From positions 214,837,741 to 214,901,740 of the forward strand of contig CM041465.1 in NCBI GenBank assembly GCA_023213395.1: a DNA stretch of 64,000 bases. Direction: 5' to 3'. The notes below the pieces were generated by a model that was not told where the DNA came from, ran no database searches, and saw only the letters and a program-made list of their open reading frames with translations. Below, in pieces: positions 46,301 through 58,299 of this stretch. Each line of letters opens with the position of its first letter. Positions within the stretch are counted from its first letter, which is position 1. Source of the DNA: Cycas panzhihuaensis. Taxonomy: Eukaryota; Cycadophyta. Position numbers and translations under genes: made by a program.

Positions 46301-47489
46301 AATTGAGAGCTTAGGATGGATAGGAGATTGATTTTTCCTTATTAGTTTAGTGCCTAGGATTGTTGTTAGGTTATGTATGATAATATCAAGATTGATTCCC
46401 CTTATATCATTATAATTCCAAGAAAAAACATCCTAAAACTCTTAGAAGAGCTCTATGTATTGAGAAACCTCCTTAAGAGTGCATATCGCCCCCACTTTAA
46501 TGACTTTTTGTGAAACGAATGGGTTTCAATGATCTCCCATAATAATAAAGCATTCCCCTCCTCAAACTAAGAAGGGGCCTACTCAATGGATAGGTCCTTA
46601 CTAGCCTCACTCAAGTAAGGGTAAACCAATGGGGAGCCTATGGTTAGAAACTTCTAAAACCCCAACTTGTGGTGGTTTAAGGGGAGGTTCTATGTGGCTT
46701 TATCTAAGTGTTTAAGGAGGGATTTACTAATTTTTAAGTAGTTCATACCCTCAATGACTTTGAATTGGAAAGGAGGTCAATTGAGGTGGTCTCAACCATT
46801 GTTGAGTGACTAATGGAAGAATTTCAAAGAGACTTATAATGAATCATAATGCCACCTACACCTCCCATCGATAACAGGGAGGTTCATGAAAAAATAAGTT
46901 TAAGATGAGGGCAATATAAGGGCATCTCAAGGTGGGTTTAGTAATAGAGCATAGATTAATGACTCATCATGTGAGAATAAATATTCAGAATCTAAATCAT
47001 AAATAGGAGGAGTCTAGGGTAATATAAGTTATATAATGATGGAGGTAAAAATAGTCTGGGGCCCTCCCAATCATATAAACCCTTAATACATATGGCACAC
47101 CATCATTAAATTCCATGTCACTAAATACACTCATGTAGCTATAGTGGTAGACTCTTATGGATATAAAATAGACCACACCAAACTTTGGGATGGTTAGGTC
47201 TCATTCAAACCTTAGCCCTTCATCCTAAAACAAAAGGTTAAGTCTCTCCCTATCCTTAAACATGGCTTATACTATGAGTTAGGGATCATGAAAACCTTAA
47301 TCTTGACATTCCATCATGTGAACTTATCCCTTATGGATGAACTTTAACTGACCTTAAGGGGTAAAATATATAGTTCCCATTTGGCTTAGCTATTGGCTCC
47401 CCAAAAGTAAGTTGTAATCCACCTCAACATCAAGGATAATAATCTTAGTAAGGATAGTCTTATCCCGTAATGTCAATAAAATGGTCACA

Positions 47490-47700
47490 CTTCCTAGAGG
47501 ACATTTCAAGATGCTATTATACCCTTAGCATTTCTAAGGGACTAGCTTGGGAGCACCAATGCCTAACTCTTAGACCATTTTTGTAGGTATAACATTGACA
47601 AAGGATCTTGAATCAACTACTATCCTCTCTAGGATATAATCTAGGGTTTCTATTGTAATGAAAAATGGAGAGAGCATATAATTGACTCTCTCATCCTTAA
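47490..47700 (-). pseudogene. Protease region of gypsy C
   Basis: RIVVDSRSFVNVIPTKMV near 47570-47630 corresponds to the active-site stretch of element A. The Gly of the D-x-G-S motif is Arg. Confidence 0.65.
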
Positions 47701-47919
47701 GGGGGGGATCCTTAAGGAAAAAGGTAATGAGAGGTCTTGTTATTGGTTGTATACAAATAAAATAGACCTCTTAAGGCTCCAAAGATTTTAAGAGGAGTTA
47801 TCTTTAGTCCAAGCAACTTCTAAGGATGTCCATCATGAAACGGGTTGATTTCATAAGGTCATTACATTAGTTTATTATTCCAAAAAGGGCCTTAAATGAA
47901 CTTTAAATTAGATCATTTA

Positions 47920-48157
47920 TGTGAAATATACTTTCATGTGTATTATGTATAATTTCATCTCATTAAGGAAAACCCTAACCCTAATGCATTCTTTCATCAA
48001 TATAAAGTAATAGCTCAATAGAGGAGGCTCATTCTTACCTCCCCAATTTGTGAGAGCTACTCTTTTTCTCTCACGTCTCTCTTGCTCTCTTGTTTGCCTT
48101 TCTGTATAGTGCATGGAGATGAAGTTTAGATCCTCTCTTTTCAATTAGTATTAGAGC
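47920..48157 (+). repeat. Copia LTR remnant with primer site
   Basis: The unit 47920-48143 runs from TGTGAAATATAC to CTCTTTTCA. TAGTATTAGAGC at 48146-48157 is a primer site with two C-to-T/G-to-A changes from TGGTATCAGAGC. A TATA-like ATCAATATAAAG lies near 47998. A short leader with ATGGAGCCATC follows and is cut by the next copia at 48448. No partner LTR was found. Confidence 0.55.
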
Positions 48158-48447
48158 TAGCTCGCATCATATTCCTCACTTGCACTTGCAATGGAGCCAT
48201 CACTTCCTTCTCCCCTACAATCCATGTGGTGAATGGAGATTGTATAAGTGGATTCAGAAAAATTTCTAAGTTTTCATCATAATACATTTAGTATTATTTA
48301 CTTTTTATCCTTTCTCTTTTTTATAGGTTTTGGGAGTACAATACAAGGAATTGTAAGGCTCAAGGATTCTAATCCTTTGGTAGTTATTTTTTCATTTTCC
48401 ATTCCTCGTTTCTTTCCCCTCTTTTTTTCCATTTGACAAGCGGAAAT

Positions 48448-48665
48448 TGTTAAGATATAATGTTTTATCTAGGTCGAAAAGGGGTCATGTTAGACCAACC
48501 CTTAAATGCTCTCATGAGATCATGCCACTTGGCAATATCGAGTGATTGGTTACATTAGTGGTTGTAACCAACTCATGACTCTTGTATACTTAAGCAAATT
48601 GAATCTCAATAGAAAATCATCTCATTCCTTTCTCAGTTTGTTTCTGATCTGCGTTTTTTTCAACA
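48448..48665 (+). repeat. 5' LTR of copia D (218 bp)
   Basis: TGTTAAGATATAATG at the start, TTTCAACA at the end. It contains GTATACTTAAGCAAATTG near 48587, a possible start-of-transcript region. Confidence 0.92.
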
Positions 48666-48677
48666 TGGTATCAGAGC
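48666..48677 (+). promoter_or_regulatory. Primer binding site of copia D
   Basis: TGGTATCAGAGC, an exact initiator Met-tRNA complement, begins directly after the LTR. Confidence 0.95.
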
Positions 48678-49265
48678 AGGGTGCTCAAATTAACATCTCT
48701 TGAGGAGAATTCTTACGCCACCAATTCTACCAAGTGTCAAGGAAGATTTATCAACCAACGTCATTAATTTTTCATCGTGCGAATTATGCAGGCATGCGGG
48801 CTATGCAGGCGGCGTTTTCAACAAAGGTTCGGATCGAGACGAAATTTTGCAGGAAGATAGATCGAGGCACGCCGAACACATCTCTCTTCTGGAGCAAAGC
48901 GTTTTGAGGCCGTTTTCAAGGTCAAATCAGCCCCTAACCAGTCCGCGTGTTTTTGGAGAAACCAGAGTTGAAATCTCTTCGATTTTCGAAAAATTCCAGG
49001 TATTTCTGATCCGAAATCCTTCTCACTATAAATACGATTGATTTGCATCCAAAATCGAGGGTTTATTTTGAGATTTTCCAGTGTTTTTTCTCAAAAAATG
49101 AATTTACGCCCTACCACTGCTTTTCTTTCTCGGAGCCGATTTCTCTCGTTTGAAAAGCGGTTTAAAACCGACTTCGATCCTCATAAGCGACTTGAATACC
49201 TACATTTTGAGGTACACTTCATTTTGGCGTACATCTAGGGTTTGTCTGCAATCCGTACTGTCTGG

Positions 49266-50220
49266 ATGGCCCTAAATCGCACCCTTGATTCGAAAATCAT
49301 GTCTTCCTCCATCATTACTCCGTCTCGAACTGAAAAACCGACTAGTTCAAATTACCATGTGTGGAAAATCAAAATGGAGACTATTCGATAATGAAAGACG
49401 CTGGGAAATTCTTGAGGGAAAGGAAACCGCCCTCCTCCGCCGGTGATGACAAATTGAAGAGTTGGATTGAAAGAAATAATATGGGTAGTCTCACTGAAAA
49501 TGTCTATTTCGATTCAGATTGTCTATGTTGAAAAACTGAACCAGGCCTCTGAAATATGGAAATGTTTAGAAAATCTATATGGTCAAAAGAATAAAGCAAG
49601 AATAATCACACTCAAAGAAGAGTTGTATAAACTCCATATGAAAGAAAAGCAGCGGTGGAAGAATTTATGCATAAAATCATCACCGTGAGAAATAATCTTT
49701 CGAGTCTTTGGAGGAATGATATCGAACAAGACCTTGTAGAAATAATGTGACAAGGTCGCCCAAATCTTTGATACCATTGTTAACACTATCACCGATAGTG
49801 ATAGGTTAGATAAATTAACTCTTGATGAATTGACAGGATCGCTATTAAGACAGAGCGGAGAAACAAAAGGTACGAAAATACGAGAGCTAGAAGATGCCTT
49901 TGCATCCGTGTTAAATCTCGGACAAAGAGGAAGACAACAATTTCGTGCACCTAGCGATTGTCGATTCTAGAGGTCGAGGGGCCGGTCAAATTCGGAGGAC
50001 GAGGACGCAGCAGAAAACAGAATATGCTACAACTGTGGATGAACTGGACACTTCGCAAACAATTGCAAGATCTTCGACATATCCGCTATCATGCGGACAA
50101 AGTGGACACTATCCTTATCGGTGTCCTCAAAGACGGTGAAATCTACAAAGGAAAAAGACCTATCGGTGGATACAAAGAAAGAAAAAGATGAAGAAGAAGA
50201 AGAGGAAGAGGAGACAGCTT
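49266..50220 (+). pseudogene. Gag of copia D
   Basis: ATGGCCCTAAATCGC starts a frame with SSNYHVWKIKMETIR. SEIWKCLENLYGQKNKARII and LKEELYKLHMKE (gag UBN2 type) follow. The zinc knuckle CYNCG-stop-TGHFANNC lies at 50025-50066, with TGA for Trp. A second knuckle, SCGQSGHYPYRC, is in another frame at about 50090-50127. An acidic stretch (DEEEEEEEE) precedes the protease. Confidence 0.85.
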
Positions 50221-50700
50221 TCATCACAGCATTGGTCACGGAATGAAAGACAAAGACATTTGGTACATAGATTCAGGAGCCTCTAAACACATGACGAGTC
50301 GGGAAGACTAGTTCCAAATCATAAATCCATACAATATGGACAAGTCCGTGGAGCTGGGTGACAAGTACTTCCTTAATATCAAAGGGATTGGAACCATTTC
50401 AGTAAATCTGAATGGAAATGAAAGAAAAATTGGTAATGTTCTCTATGTACCAGACCTGAAGATGAATCTTCTTTCGCCTCTCAACCGAGCAAAAAGGGAG
50501 GACCATTTTCGATGAAGAAGGAATTGTCACATTCGATATGAAAAAAGACGGAAAATTGTTGGAAAAGGGATCGATGCAATGATCTCTACAAACTCTGTCA
50601 AATCTGTACTTCCTTGTTTGGAAGAAAAAGCTTGTCTTGCTCTTAAATCGATAATAAAGTATGGCATTTAAGGTATGGACATCTTCCAATTGACACACTT
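50221..50700 (+). pseudogene. Aspartic protease of copia D
   Basis: WYIDSGASKHMTSRED from 50261 is an intact-looking copia protease active site. TAG follows where Trp is usual. GTISVNLNGNERKIGNVLYV and PDLKMNLLS follow. Confidence 0.85.
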
Positions 50701-50759
50701 AAACAAATGGAAAAGTCGAAATGGTAAATGGTTTACCTAATATCTCTTCGATACATTTG

Positions 50760-51560
50760 TTTGTAAAGGTTGTCAACTCCTGAAAGCAGCATAGGTTTCC
50801 ATTTAAAGAAAGCACTTGGAAATCTAAGTCTAAATTAGATCTGATACACACTGATATTTGTGGCCCTATTTCACCATTGTCAATAAACGGATGCAGATAT
50901 TTCCTAACTTTCATTGATGATTTCACCGAAAAGTTTGGGTATATTTCTTACATAATAAATCTGAGGTCTTTGAAGCATTTAAAGAATTTAAGGCAGAAGT
51001 TGAGCTAGAATCAGGAATGAAAATCAAGTGTATCAGGTCAGATGGAGGAGGAGAATATATGTCGAACGAATTTCTAAATTCATCAGAATACAGAGGAATT
51101 CAGACAAATAACAACTCCTATACTCCTCAGACAAATGGAGTAGCTGAAAGAAAGAATAGGACCTTGATGGAGATGGCTCAAAGCATGATGTATGGAACAA
51201 AGATATCAAAGACGATCAAGCGTATAACAAGACAAAGATGTTACTTAATAAAATGTAAGTCCAACCAGATATCAAGAACATCACTCCAGAGGAAGCTTGG
51301 ACAGGTTTGAAACCCGATGTAAGTTCCCTCAAGGTTTTTGGTAGTCAAGCATTTGTGCATATTCCTGATAAAAAGAGGTCCAAATTAGATGCAAAAGCAT
51401 AGAATGTGTTTTGATAGGATATAGTAAAATTCAAAGGCATATAAGTGCATAGATCCTAGAACAAATAGAATCTATGTGAGTAGAGATGTCGTGTTTAATG
51501 AAGATACCTCAGAAGAGTCCTCACAAATCAAAATAATAGAAAGTGAAAAGGAATTGGGAA
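50760..51560 (+). pseudogene. Integrase of copia D
   Basis: CKGCQLLKAA (zinc part) is followed by a broken HTDICGP-like block near 50850 and FIDDF. IRSDGGGEYMSNEFLNSS at about 51030-51085, NSYTPQTNGVAERKNRTLME and MAQSMMYG keep the second Asp and the Glu. LKVFGSQAFVHI comes after another frame change. Confidence 0.85.
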
Positions 51561-51859
51561 CTACCTGACATGAATAGTGCAGAAGACGAGGAAGAAGATC
51601 ACCAGAATTACTCGTAAAATCAAGAGGAAAACGGGCCGGAAGAAGGACAAGTCGATTCGTCATCAACAACAGTCGTGGAGACAACGTCAAGGGTCATCAT
51701 CACCAATCGACGGGGAGACATTCCACGTACAAAAAAAACTGCCGAAATGGTATATCAAAACCGTTGAAGAGGGAAATATATTAGAACAAAAGACTCGAGG
51801 GCAAAGGTCAAGAGCTCTCCTAAGCAAGGTTGAACCACGTAATTTTGATGAAGCAAAAG

Positions 51860-52660
51860 ATCATCCGTAATGGAGAGAAGCAATGGACAATGAAATAAAC
51901 TCAATCAAGAAAAATCAAACGTGGGAATTAGTAGAACTACCTGCTAATAAATCTATTGTAAACTGCAAATGGGTTTACAAAACAAAGAAAGGAGTTGATG
52001 GCCAAATTGAAAACACAAGGCAAGGTTAGTTGCAAAAGGATATACTCAAACCGCAGTATAGATTATGATGAGACTTTCTCCAAAGAGCAAAGATGAACAC
52101 AAGAAGGACAAGTGATAGCCTTAGCCGCCCAAGGTTGGGGAATCTCTCGGATGGACGTAAAAGTGCCTTCCTAAATGGTGAACTGGAAGAAGAAGTTTAT
52201 ATGCAACAACCGATGGATACGCGATCAGTGGAAAAGAAAATCTAGTCTCAAATTGAAAAAGGCCTTGTATGGTCTAAAACAAGCACCACGTGCTCGGTAT
52301 GCAAAACTAGATCACTTTCTTGAAGAAAATAAGTTCATTCAAAGGTAACTCGATTCCAACAGACATAAGGAAAACAAACAACAAGATAACAATAATTGTT
52401 GTTTATGTGGATGATATGTCACATCTTGAATGATGTAGAAGGAATCAAGTGGATCAAAAGTCAACTTCAAAGAAAAGTTTGAAATGATGATTTAGGTTCA
52501 CTAAATTATTACTGGGACCGGAAATAGTTCAACATCAAAACTATGTAACTTTGTCCCAAAGTAACTACATCAAAAGTCTACTTGTTCGATTTCAGATGGA
52601 AAACTGCAATCCATGCACCACTCCCATGGAGACAAATTGCAATCTAACAGTAGACAATAT
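51860..52660 (+). pseudogene. Reverse transcriptase of copia D
   Basis: NSIKKNQTWELVELPANKSI, CKWVYKTKKGVDGQIE, RMDVK, AFLNGELEEEVYMQQP, then VVYVDDM near 52399-52416 with both Asp. Single-base losses change the frame at least six times between these blocks. QSNYIKSLLVRFQMENCNPC follows. Confidence 0.88.
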
Positions 52661-52779
52661 GGAAAAAGATGCCAATGCTACTCAGACAGTAAATGATCGA
52701 AGCCCGATCTACCGACACCACTGGACGACATATCCTACTCAGTAGGATTAATATCAAGGTATATGCAGAATCCAAAATT

Positions 52780-53330
52780 AAGACACCGCAAGCAAAGAAA
52801 AGAATTCTGAGATATCTCAAAGGAACAACAGATCTCAAGTTAGTTTATTCAAAGGGGCATCCAATCAAAATCACAGGATACTGCGATCTGTGATCGGGCA
52901 AAGACAAAGAACAAAGGAAATAAACAAGTGGTTTTGTTTTTCTTGGGAGATTCAACAATCTCATGGTGCAGCAAAAAACAAGCCACAATGGCTCTCTCCT
53001 CTACGTATGTAATATAAAGCACCACATCAAGAACCTCGTGAAGCCATCCGGTTAAGACAACTCTTGCTTGATTTAAATCAACAATGTAAAGAAGCAACTT
53101 CTTTAAAGTGTGACAATCAAAGTGCCATCAAGTCGACCAAAATCCAATTACGCATGCAAGAACAAAACATATTGAAGTTCATCATCACTTTATAAGAGAA
53201 AAAGTACGTAACAAAGAAATAGATTTGGAATATCGTCCGACATCCGAACAAGTTGCATCTTCCGACAAAACCTCTTGGGAGAGAAAGACTTATATTTGAG
53301 AGACAAGATTGGACTTATAGAGATAAAACA
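52780..53330 (+). pseudogene. RNase H of copia D
   Basis: AKKRILRYLKGTTDLKLVYS, ITGYCDL, TSGFVFFLGDSTISWCSKKQ, ATMALSSTYV, HARTKHIEVHHHFIREKVRN: the C-terminal copia RNase H series, again in several frames. It ends shortly before the polypurine tract. Confidence 0.88.
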
Positions 53331-53340
53331 TTAAGAGGGG

Positions 53341-53558
53341 TATTAAGATATAATGTTTTATCTAGGTCGAAAAAAGGGGTCATGTTAGACCAACCCTTAA
53401 ATGCTCTCATGAGATCATGCCACTTGGCAATATCTCGAGTGATTGGTTACATTAGTGGTTGTAACCAACTCATGACTCTTGTATACTTAAGCAAATTGAA
53501 TCTCAATAGAAAATCACCTCATTCCTTTCTCGTTTGTTTCGATCTACGTTTTCCAATG
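53341..53558 (+). repeat. 3' LTR of copia D
   Basis: Near-identical to the first LTR; begins TATTAAG (TG to TA) and ends CCAATG. Differences are a few 1-2 base indels and isolated substitutions. Confidence 0.9.
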
Positions 53559-53789
53559 TAAATGTTGTCAAAAGTTTTTTAGCATTAAGATTTGTAAAGG
53601 AAAATATTTGTAAGGGGAGGTGCTACCCATTTTTTTTTTTAAATTTAGAGCCATTTATAATATCCATCATAGTATGCTCTCACCTTGCCTGTAACAGGAT
53701 CTTGATGATAAAAAAATGATGGATATTTGATTTACTAATAATATATTTGCAAGTTAGATTTTCTACAAAAATAAAAATCTGTTTGCTCA

Positions 53790-54170
53790 AATTCACAAGT
53801 CTTTTAAAAATTCTATAGACTTCTAATTGACCTAATTCTAATTATTGAAGATGCGACTCTAAGTCTAGTTTCTAGTGCAAAAAGTAGAACTCAATTTTGT
53901 TGTTGTAGGAGAAAATTATTGTTGTTTTAGTGAATAATGGTTATTTTTAGCAAGAATTTTGTAAAAATATATTCTGTTCACTTTGTAAGGATGCCAAAAA
54001 TTCTGTAGAGCTTATTTCATCCTAATTCCAATGGCTAAAGATTTGGCTCTAAGTCTAGTTTTCGATGCTTAATTTCATCACCATAAAAGAAAGTTATTGC
54101 TATTTTAGTAAAGACTACGTTTTTGTGAAAAAAAATATGAAGAAAATTTCTTCCTTTTTTAAGGCTTCAA
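53790..54170. repeat. Imperfect tandem duplication, period about 190 bp
   Basis: GACTCTAAGTCTAGTTTCTA at 53855 recurs as GGCTCTAAGTCTAGTTTTCG at 54045. Flanks (AAAAATTCTATAGA / AAAAATTCTGTAGA) keep the same spacing. Confidence 0.7.
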
Positions 54171-54950
54171 AGCCCATTATAAAAGTGAGTGAAAAACACT
54201 TAGATCAGAGCAATATCCAATGTCCTCACCTCACTTCTCACCATTTTATCTTAACACTCTAAAATCACATCATTTTTAGTTACATGTATATTTGATGTAA
54301 ATTCGATAATCTTTTCACTCTCCCTAAAAGGAATGCATCATGTACATCATTTTCTATCATCTTATTCTTGTAAACATACTCACTAAAGTTGATATACATT
54401 GGTTGGTAGAATGTCGTGCTATAATGGAGGTGTAGGTTTTAAGTTGGGACTAGACTTAACCAAAATATTAGTGAGGCTCGGTTAACCATACCATCATGTC
54501 TCAATCAGGGATCATCCTAATAAATAACTGGGAAAACTAAAACTTTAATATAAGATTAAAATATACCTAATCCAATATCCATCATAGCTGTGGGTATACA
54601 CGTACCACTCTTTAGATGAGGTATATAACTACTCATTGGTGAACGAGGTGAGGATTAAGAGTACCTGGGCTCTACTATGACTTAGATTTTATTACCAAGC
54701 ATAATTACAAGTATCGCGAGTGAAGGCCAACTTAATTCTACTAGAAGCCTAGGCATCCCTTCAACAACGTTAACTACATGTTAGATACACGTTAGAGGTT
54801 ATTAGGTTGATTACACATCCTATATTTGAGTTTCAGAGTTGTGTTCACCCAATGATATTAACTTCCACATTAGCTTATAATCTTATATATTTATCACTCA
54901 CATATTTTTGAATGTCAGTATAGAAGAGCAGAGCAGGTCAGGACGCCATT
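54171..54950. other. AT-rich gap
   Basis: No coding or element motif was recognised. The right part probably merges with the 3' LTR of copia E. Confidence 0.35.
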
Positions 54951-55235
54951 GTGCGCTGATCAATAAATTTCTAAAATAATCAAAGGCAGTGTTGAAAAAC
55001 ACCTAAGGCACATCGAAACCCTTTAAATATATTTTTATGGAGGTGCCTAAACGCCTCAACCCTCTATGCAGATTAGCTGATAATATTAAAAAATAAATTA
55101 AAATAATACAAACATACATAATATGTCCGCTAAGGACAGTAATAGGTGACTCTAGGTGCTTTAGGGAGCCCCAAAGGTGGCTTTGGGGGGTCCTAGGTGC
55201 ATGTACCCTTAGGCCATTTGGGGGTTATCCCAACA
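54950..55235 (-). repeat. 3' LTR of copia E (left end undefined)
   Basis: It starts TGTTGGGATAACCCCC on the minus strand at 55235. Runs of G and C lie in its first 80 bases. The far end could not be set because no second copy is visible. Confidence 0.55.
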
Positions 55236-55250
55236 TTCTCCCCCATATCG
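55236..55250 (-). promoter_or_regulatory. Polypurine tract of copia E
   Basis: On the minus strand CGATATGGGGGAGAA immediately precedes the TG of the LTR. Confidence 0.75.
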
Positions 55251-55289
55251 ACCAAGTGTGTAACTCCTAAATTTTCTCTAAATTTTTAA

Positions 55290-55900
55290 AATTTAATCTT
55301 GCCCAATGCTTTTGTGAAGATATTTGTTGTCTGGTCCTATGTACTATAATACTTTAACTCAATTTATCCTTCTTATACTAACTCTCGAATGAAATGATGT
55401 TGTGTCTTTATATGCTTGGTTCTGCCATGGAAAACTGGATTCTTTATTATTTGTATGGTGCTTTGATTATCGCACTGGCTTTCGGTTGGCCTTTGTTGTT
55501 CTATTTTAAGATCTTAAAGTAAATGACGTAACCAAACTATTTTATAAGCTGCTGACACTACTGCTTTATATTCTGCCTCTATTATTGATAAAGAAATTGT
55601 ATTCTATTTCTTTGTGCTCCATGGTATATCTGCTGAACCCATGCTAAAAGTATATATTTATGTAGACTTCATGTCATCTATATCATCGAACCAATCTAAA
55701 TTTGTATGTCCTATTAATCTGAAGTTTGGTGTAGACTTGTAATATAATCTAAATTTGTTGTGCCTTTGAGATACCGTAGAATTTGTTTTGCAGCTTGCCA
55801 GGGTGTAGTCTTTGGATCATGCATAAATCGGACACCACGCTAATGACATACATGAGATCAGGTCATGTAGATGTCAAGTAAATTAGCCTGCCAATTAATT
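55290..55900 (-). pseudogene. RNase H remnant of copia E
   Basis: Strongly decayed. The order and distance after RT and short matches such as NRTTKANRKPV (family query NQSAI region) place it. No open frame survives. Confidence 0.5.
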
Positions 55901-56867
55901 GCCCATATAGAGTTAGATCCACATGAGCAGATTTATCATGCTTTGAAAGTTTAATTCCAACTTTTGTAGGAGTAGTTAAAGATTTACATTCACTCATCTT
56001 GAACCTTTAAAGTAAGTCTAAGGTATATTTCCTTTGAGAGATAAGAATGCTACCATCATCTTGCCATACTTCTATTTCAAGGAAATAATGCATTAATCCC
56101 AAATTAGTCATTTCAAATTCTCTACACATATCTTCTTTGAATTGATGTGAGAGTTATGGATCATTTCCAGTCTACACAAGATCATGAACATATAAACCCA
56201 CAATTAGGATTGTTTTTCCTTCTATCTTGGTGTATAAATTTAGGTCTGATTGAGATCTTTTGAAGCCTTGATCCCTGAAATAATTATCAATTCAGGTATA
56301 CCACACCCTAGGCACTTGTTTGAGTCCATAAAGTGCTTTCTTGAGTTTATACACTTTGTTTTCTTCCTCCCTAACTTCAAAACTTAGGGGTTGAGAGACA
56401 TAGATGTCCTCTTCAATGTAACCATTAAGGAAATCACTTTTGACATCCATTTGACAAAAGTCCCATTTCATTTAAGTAGCTAAATTGATAATCATCCTAA
56501 CTGTTTCCATTCTGGAAACTGGAACAAAGGTCTCATTATAGTCAATTCCTTCTTTTTAAGAATATCCTTTTGTAATAAGGCGAGCTTTATATTTGTCAAT
56601 AGAGCCATCAGATCTGAATTTTGTTTTGTATATCCACTTGGTCCTAATAGGCTTTTCGTTGGGAGGTAAATCAACTAATTCCCAAGTGTCATTTTTTACA
56701 ATGGATTCGTATTCTTCCTCCATAGATTTCCTCCAAGTATAATCATAATTATCCTCATTGAAGTTTTGAGGCTTATGTGTCTCTGTAACACGAGTCATAA
56801 GGGCATAGTTTACCCTATGAGATCTAGTTGATCTTCTGTTGTAATCATGGTCCAACATGTTATCCAT
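55900..56867 (-). pseudogene. Reverse transcriptase of copia E
   Basis: 56867-56556 is open: WRKSMEEEYESIVKNDTWEL, VDLPPNEKPIRTKWIYKTKF and YKARLITKGYS. After a stop, MDVKSDFLNGYIEEDIYVSQ, KKALYGLKQVPRVWY and VGLYVHDLV follow; the usual YVDD box reads YVHD, so the first Asp is His. MSECKSLTTPTKVG marks the C-terminal part. Confidence 0.85.
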
Positions 56868-57104
56868 AGGGTGATATCTTTGGGTCCATTTAGGAACTGT
56901 TCATAGTAGAGACTGAGAGGTTTCCTCCCTAGAAAGATTTTGTGGTGGAGCTTGAGAAGAAGTTCCCTCCCCACTTTCAACATCAATGGTCCTTCTATGG
57001 AGCTGCCAAGGTGGCACATATATGGACCTAGGATTGGAATCTAGATTTATTATCACATTCTTTCTTTTTTCTTAATGATGATTAGCATAATAGGAATCAT
57101 TTTC

Positions 57105-58127
57105 TTAAATGACAATATCTCTGCTCATAATGACCTTTCTTGCCTTTGAATCATAAAGTTTATAGGAGTTTGACATATCACTATAGCTAATAAAAATGCA
57201 TTTGGTACTATGAACATCTAATTTTATTTTTTTCTGCTCAAGAATGTGAGTATATGCTACGCAACCAAAAACTTTCAAGTGATGGATATTAGGTTTATAT
57301 CCTGTCCATGCTTCTTTAGGAGTTTTCCATCGAAGTGCTTTGGTGGTACTTCTGTTAATTAGATATACAACAGTATGTACTGCTTCAACCCAAAATTGAT
57401 TTCGAAGGCTTTTATCTTTCATCATGTACCTTACCATTTCAATTATGGTGTAATTTTTCCTTTTCGCTACACCATTTTGTTGAGGGATGTAGGGATTGCT
57501 TAACTGATGCTTGATTCCATGATGAACACAATAGGAATTGAATTGATTTGAAATAAATTCTCCCCCATTGTCTAATCTTAGGGAGAGTATCTTATATCCA
57601 CTTTGTCTCTCCACATAGGTTTTGAAGTCAACAAAGTGCTGAAACATGTCAGATTTGAATTTCATGAAGAAAATCCATGTTTTCCTTGTATAATCATCAA
57701 TGAAAGTAATGAAGTATTTTTCTCCTCCTAGAGATGGAGAGTCCATACAACCATAAATATTAGTATATACTAATTGAAGAGGACCATTTGCTCTATAGGT
57801 AAAATCTGGAAAACTTTCCCTATGTTGTTTTTTAAGTAAACATCCTTCACAAACATCTTTATCTGCTTTTATGGTAGGCAATCCATTAACCATCTCCATC
57901 CTTTTCATTAAGGCCAAACTATTATAGTTTAAGTGGCCAAATCTTTTATGCCATATGGTACTATCAATTTTGATGGTTGTCTTCAAAGCATAGGATGGAG
58001 GGATAACAAGTTTAAATAGATTATCCTTTGTCATTTTGCCTCTAGCAATAATTGCTTTGTTTTGTCTTTTGTCTTTGATAACACACTCACCATTGTAAAA
58101 AAAGACTCTATAATCCTTACGCATCAT
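57105..58127 (-). pseudogene. Integrase of copia E, 340-residue open frame
   Basis: The longest open copia frame in the window. IWHKRFGHLNYNSLALMKRM plus CEGCLLKKQH forms the zinc-binding GAG-pre-integrase part. The core shows FIDDYTRK, LRLDNGGEF and PQQNGVAKRKNYTIIEM. Two catalytic residues are changed: the first Asp is Asn (codon 57761-57759, VYTNIYG for family VHTDI.G), and the Glu is Lys (codon 57464-57462, VAKRKN for VAERKN). Both are G-to-A changes. The second Asp is intact. HHLKVFGCVAYTHI follows. It is translatable but cannot be active. Confidence 0.92.
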
Positions 58128-58299
58128 CTATCCCACTGATAGGAGGGTCTTCCTTAATGCTAGAACATATAACACATCCTTAATGTATTTAGTTTTTCTA
58201 GAATCGGTTTGGAGGGCTACATTCCCTTTGCCAACAGATTAATATGCTGTGTCATCTCTAAACATAATGGAACCCTTTTTTGATGTGTCTATAGTTTGA

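Larger units (their letters stand above)
44191..47915 (-). mobile_element. Ty3/gypsy element C, 5'-truncated (right of the nested copia)
   Basis: The minus strand carries, from the right, the protease region (about 47600-47500), the spacer, RT (about 46300-45650), RNase H (about 45600-45000) and integrase (44920-44191). Segments align with element A throughout. The gag is missing: similarity stops near 47915, where a copia LTR begins. With 38426-38852 it forms one element split by the copia. Confidence 0.85.
48448..53558 (+). mobile_element. Complete copia retrotransposon D with short LTRs
   Basis: LTRs 48448-48665 and 53341-53558 differ at only a few positions. A perfect Met-tRNA primer site and a polypurine tract AAGAGGGG (53333-53340) flank the internal part. 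Plus-strand gag, protease, integrase, RT and RNase H follow in copia order. Flanking GAAAT (48443-48447) and TAAAT (53559-53563) agree at 4 of 5 bases as a target duplication. The coding part has many short deletions and shifts frame repeatedly. Confidence 0.95.
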
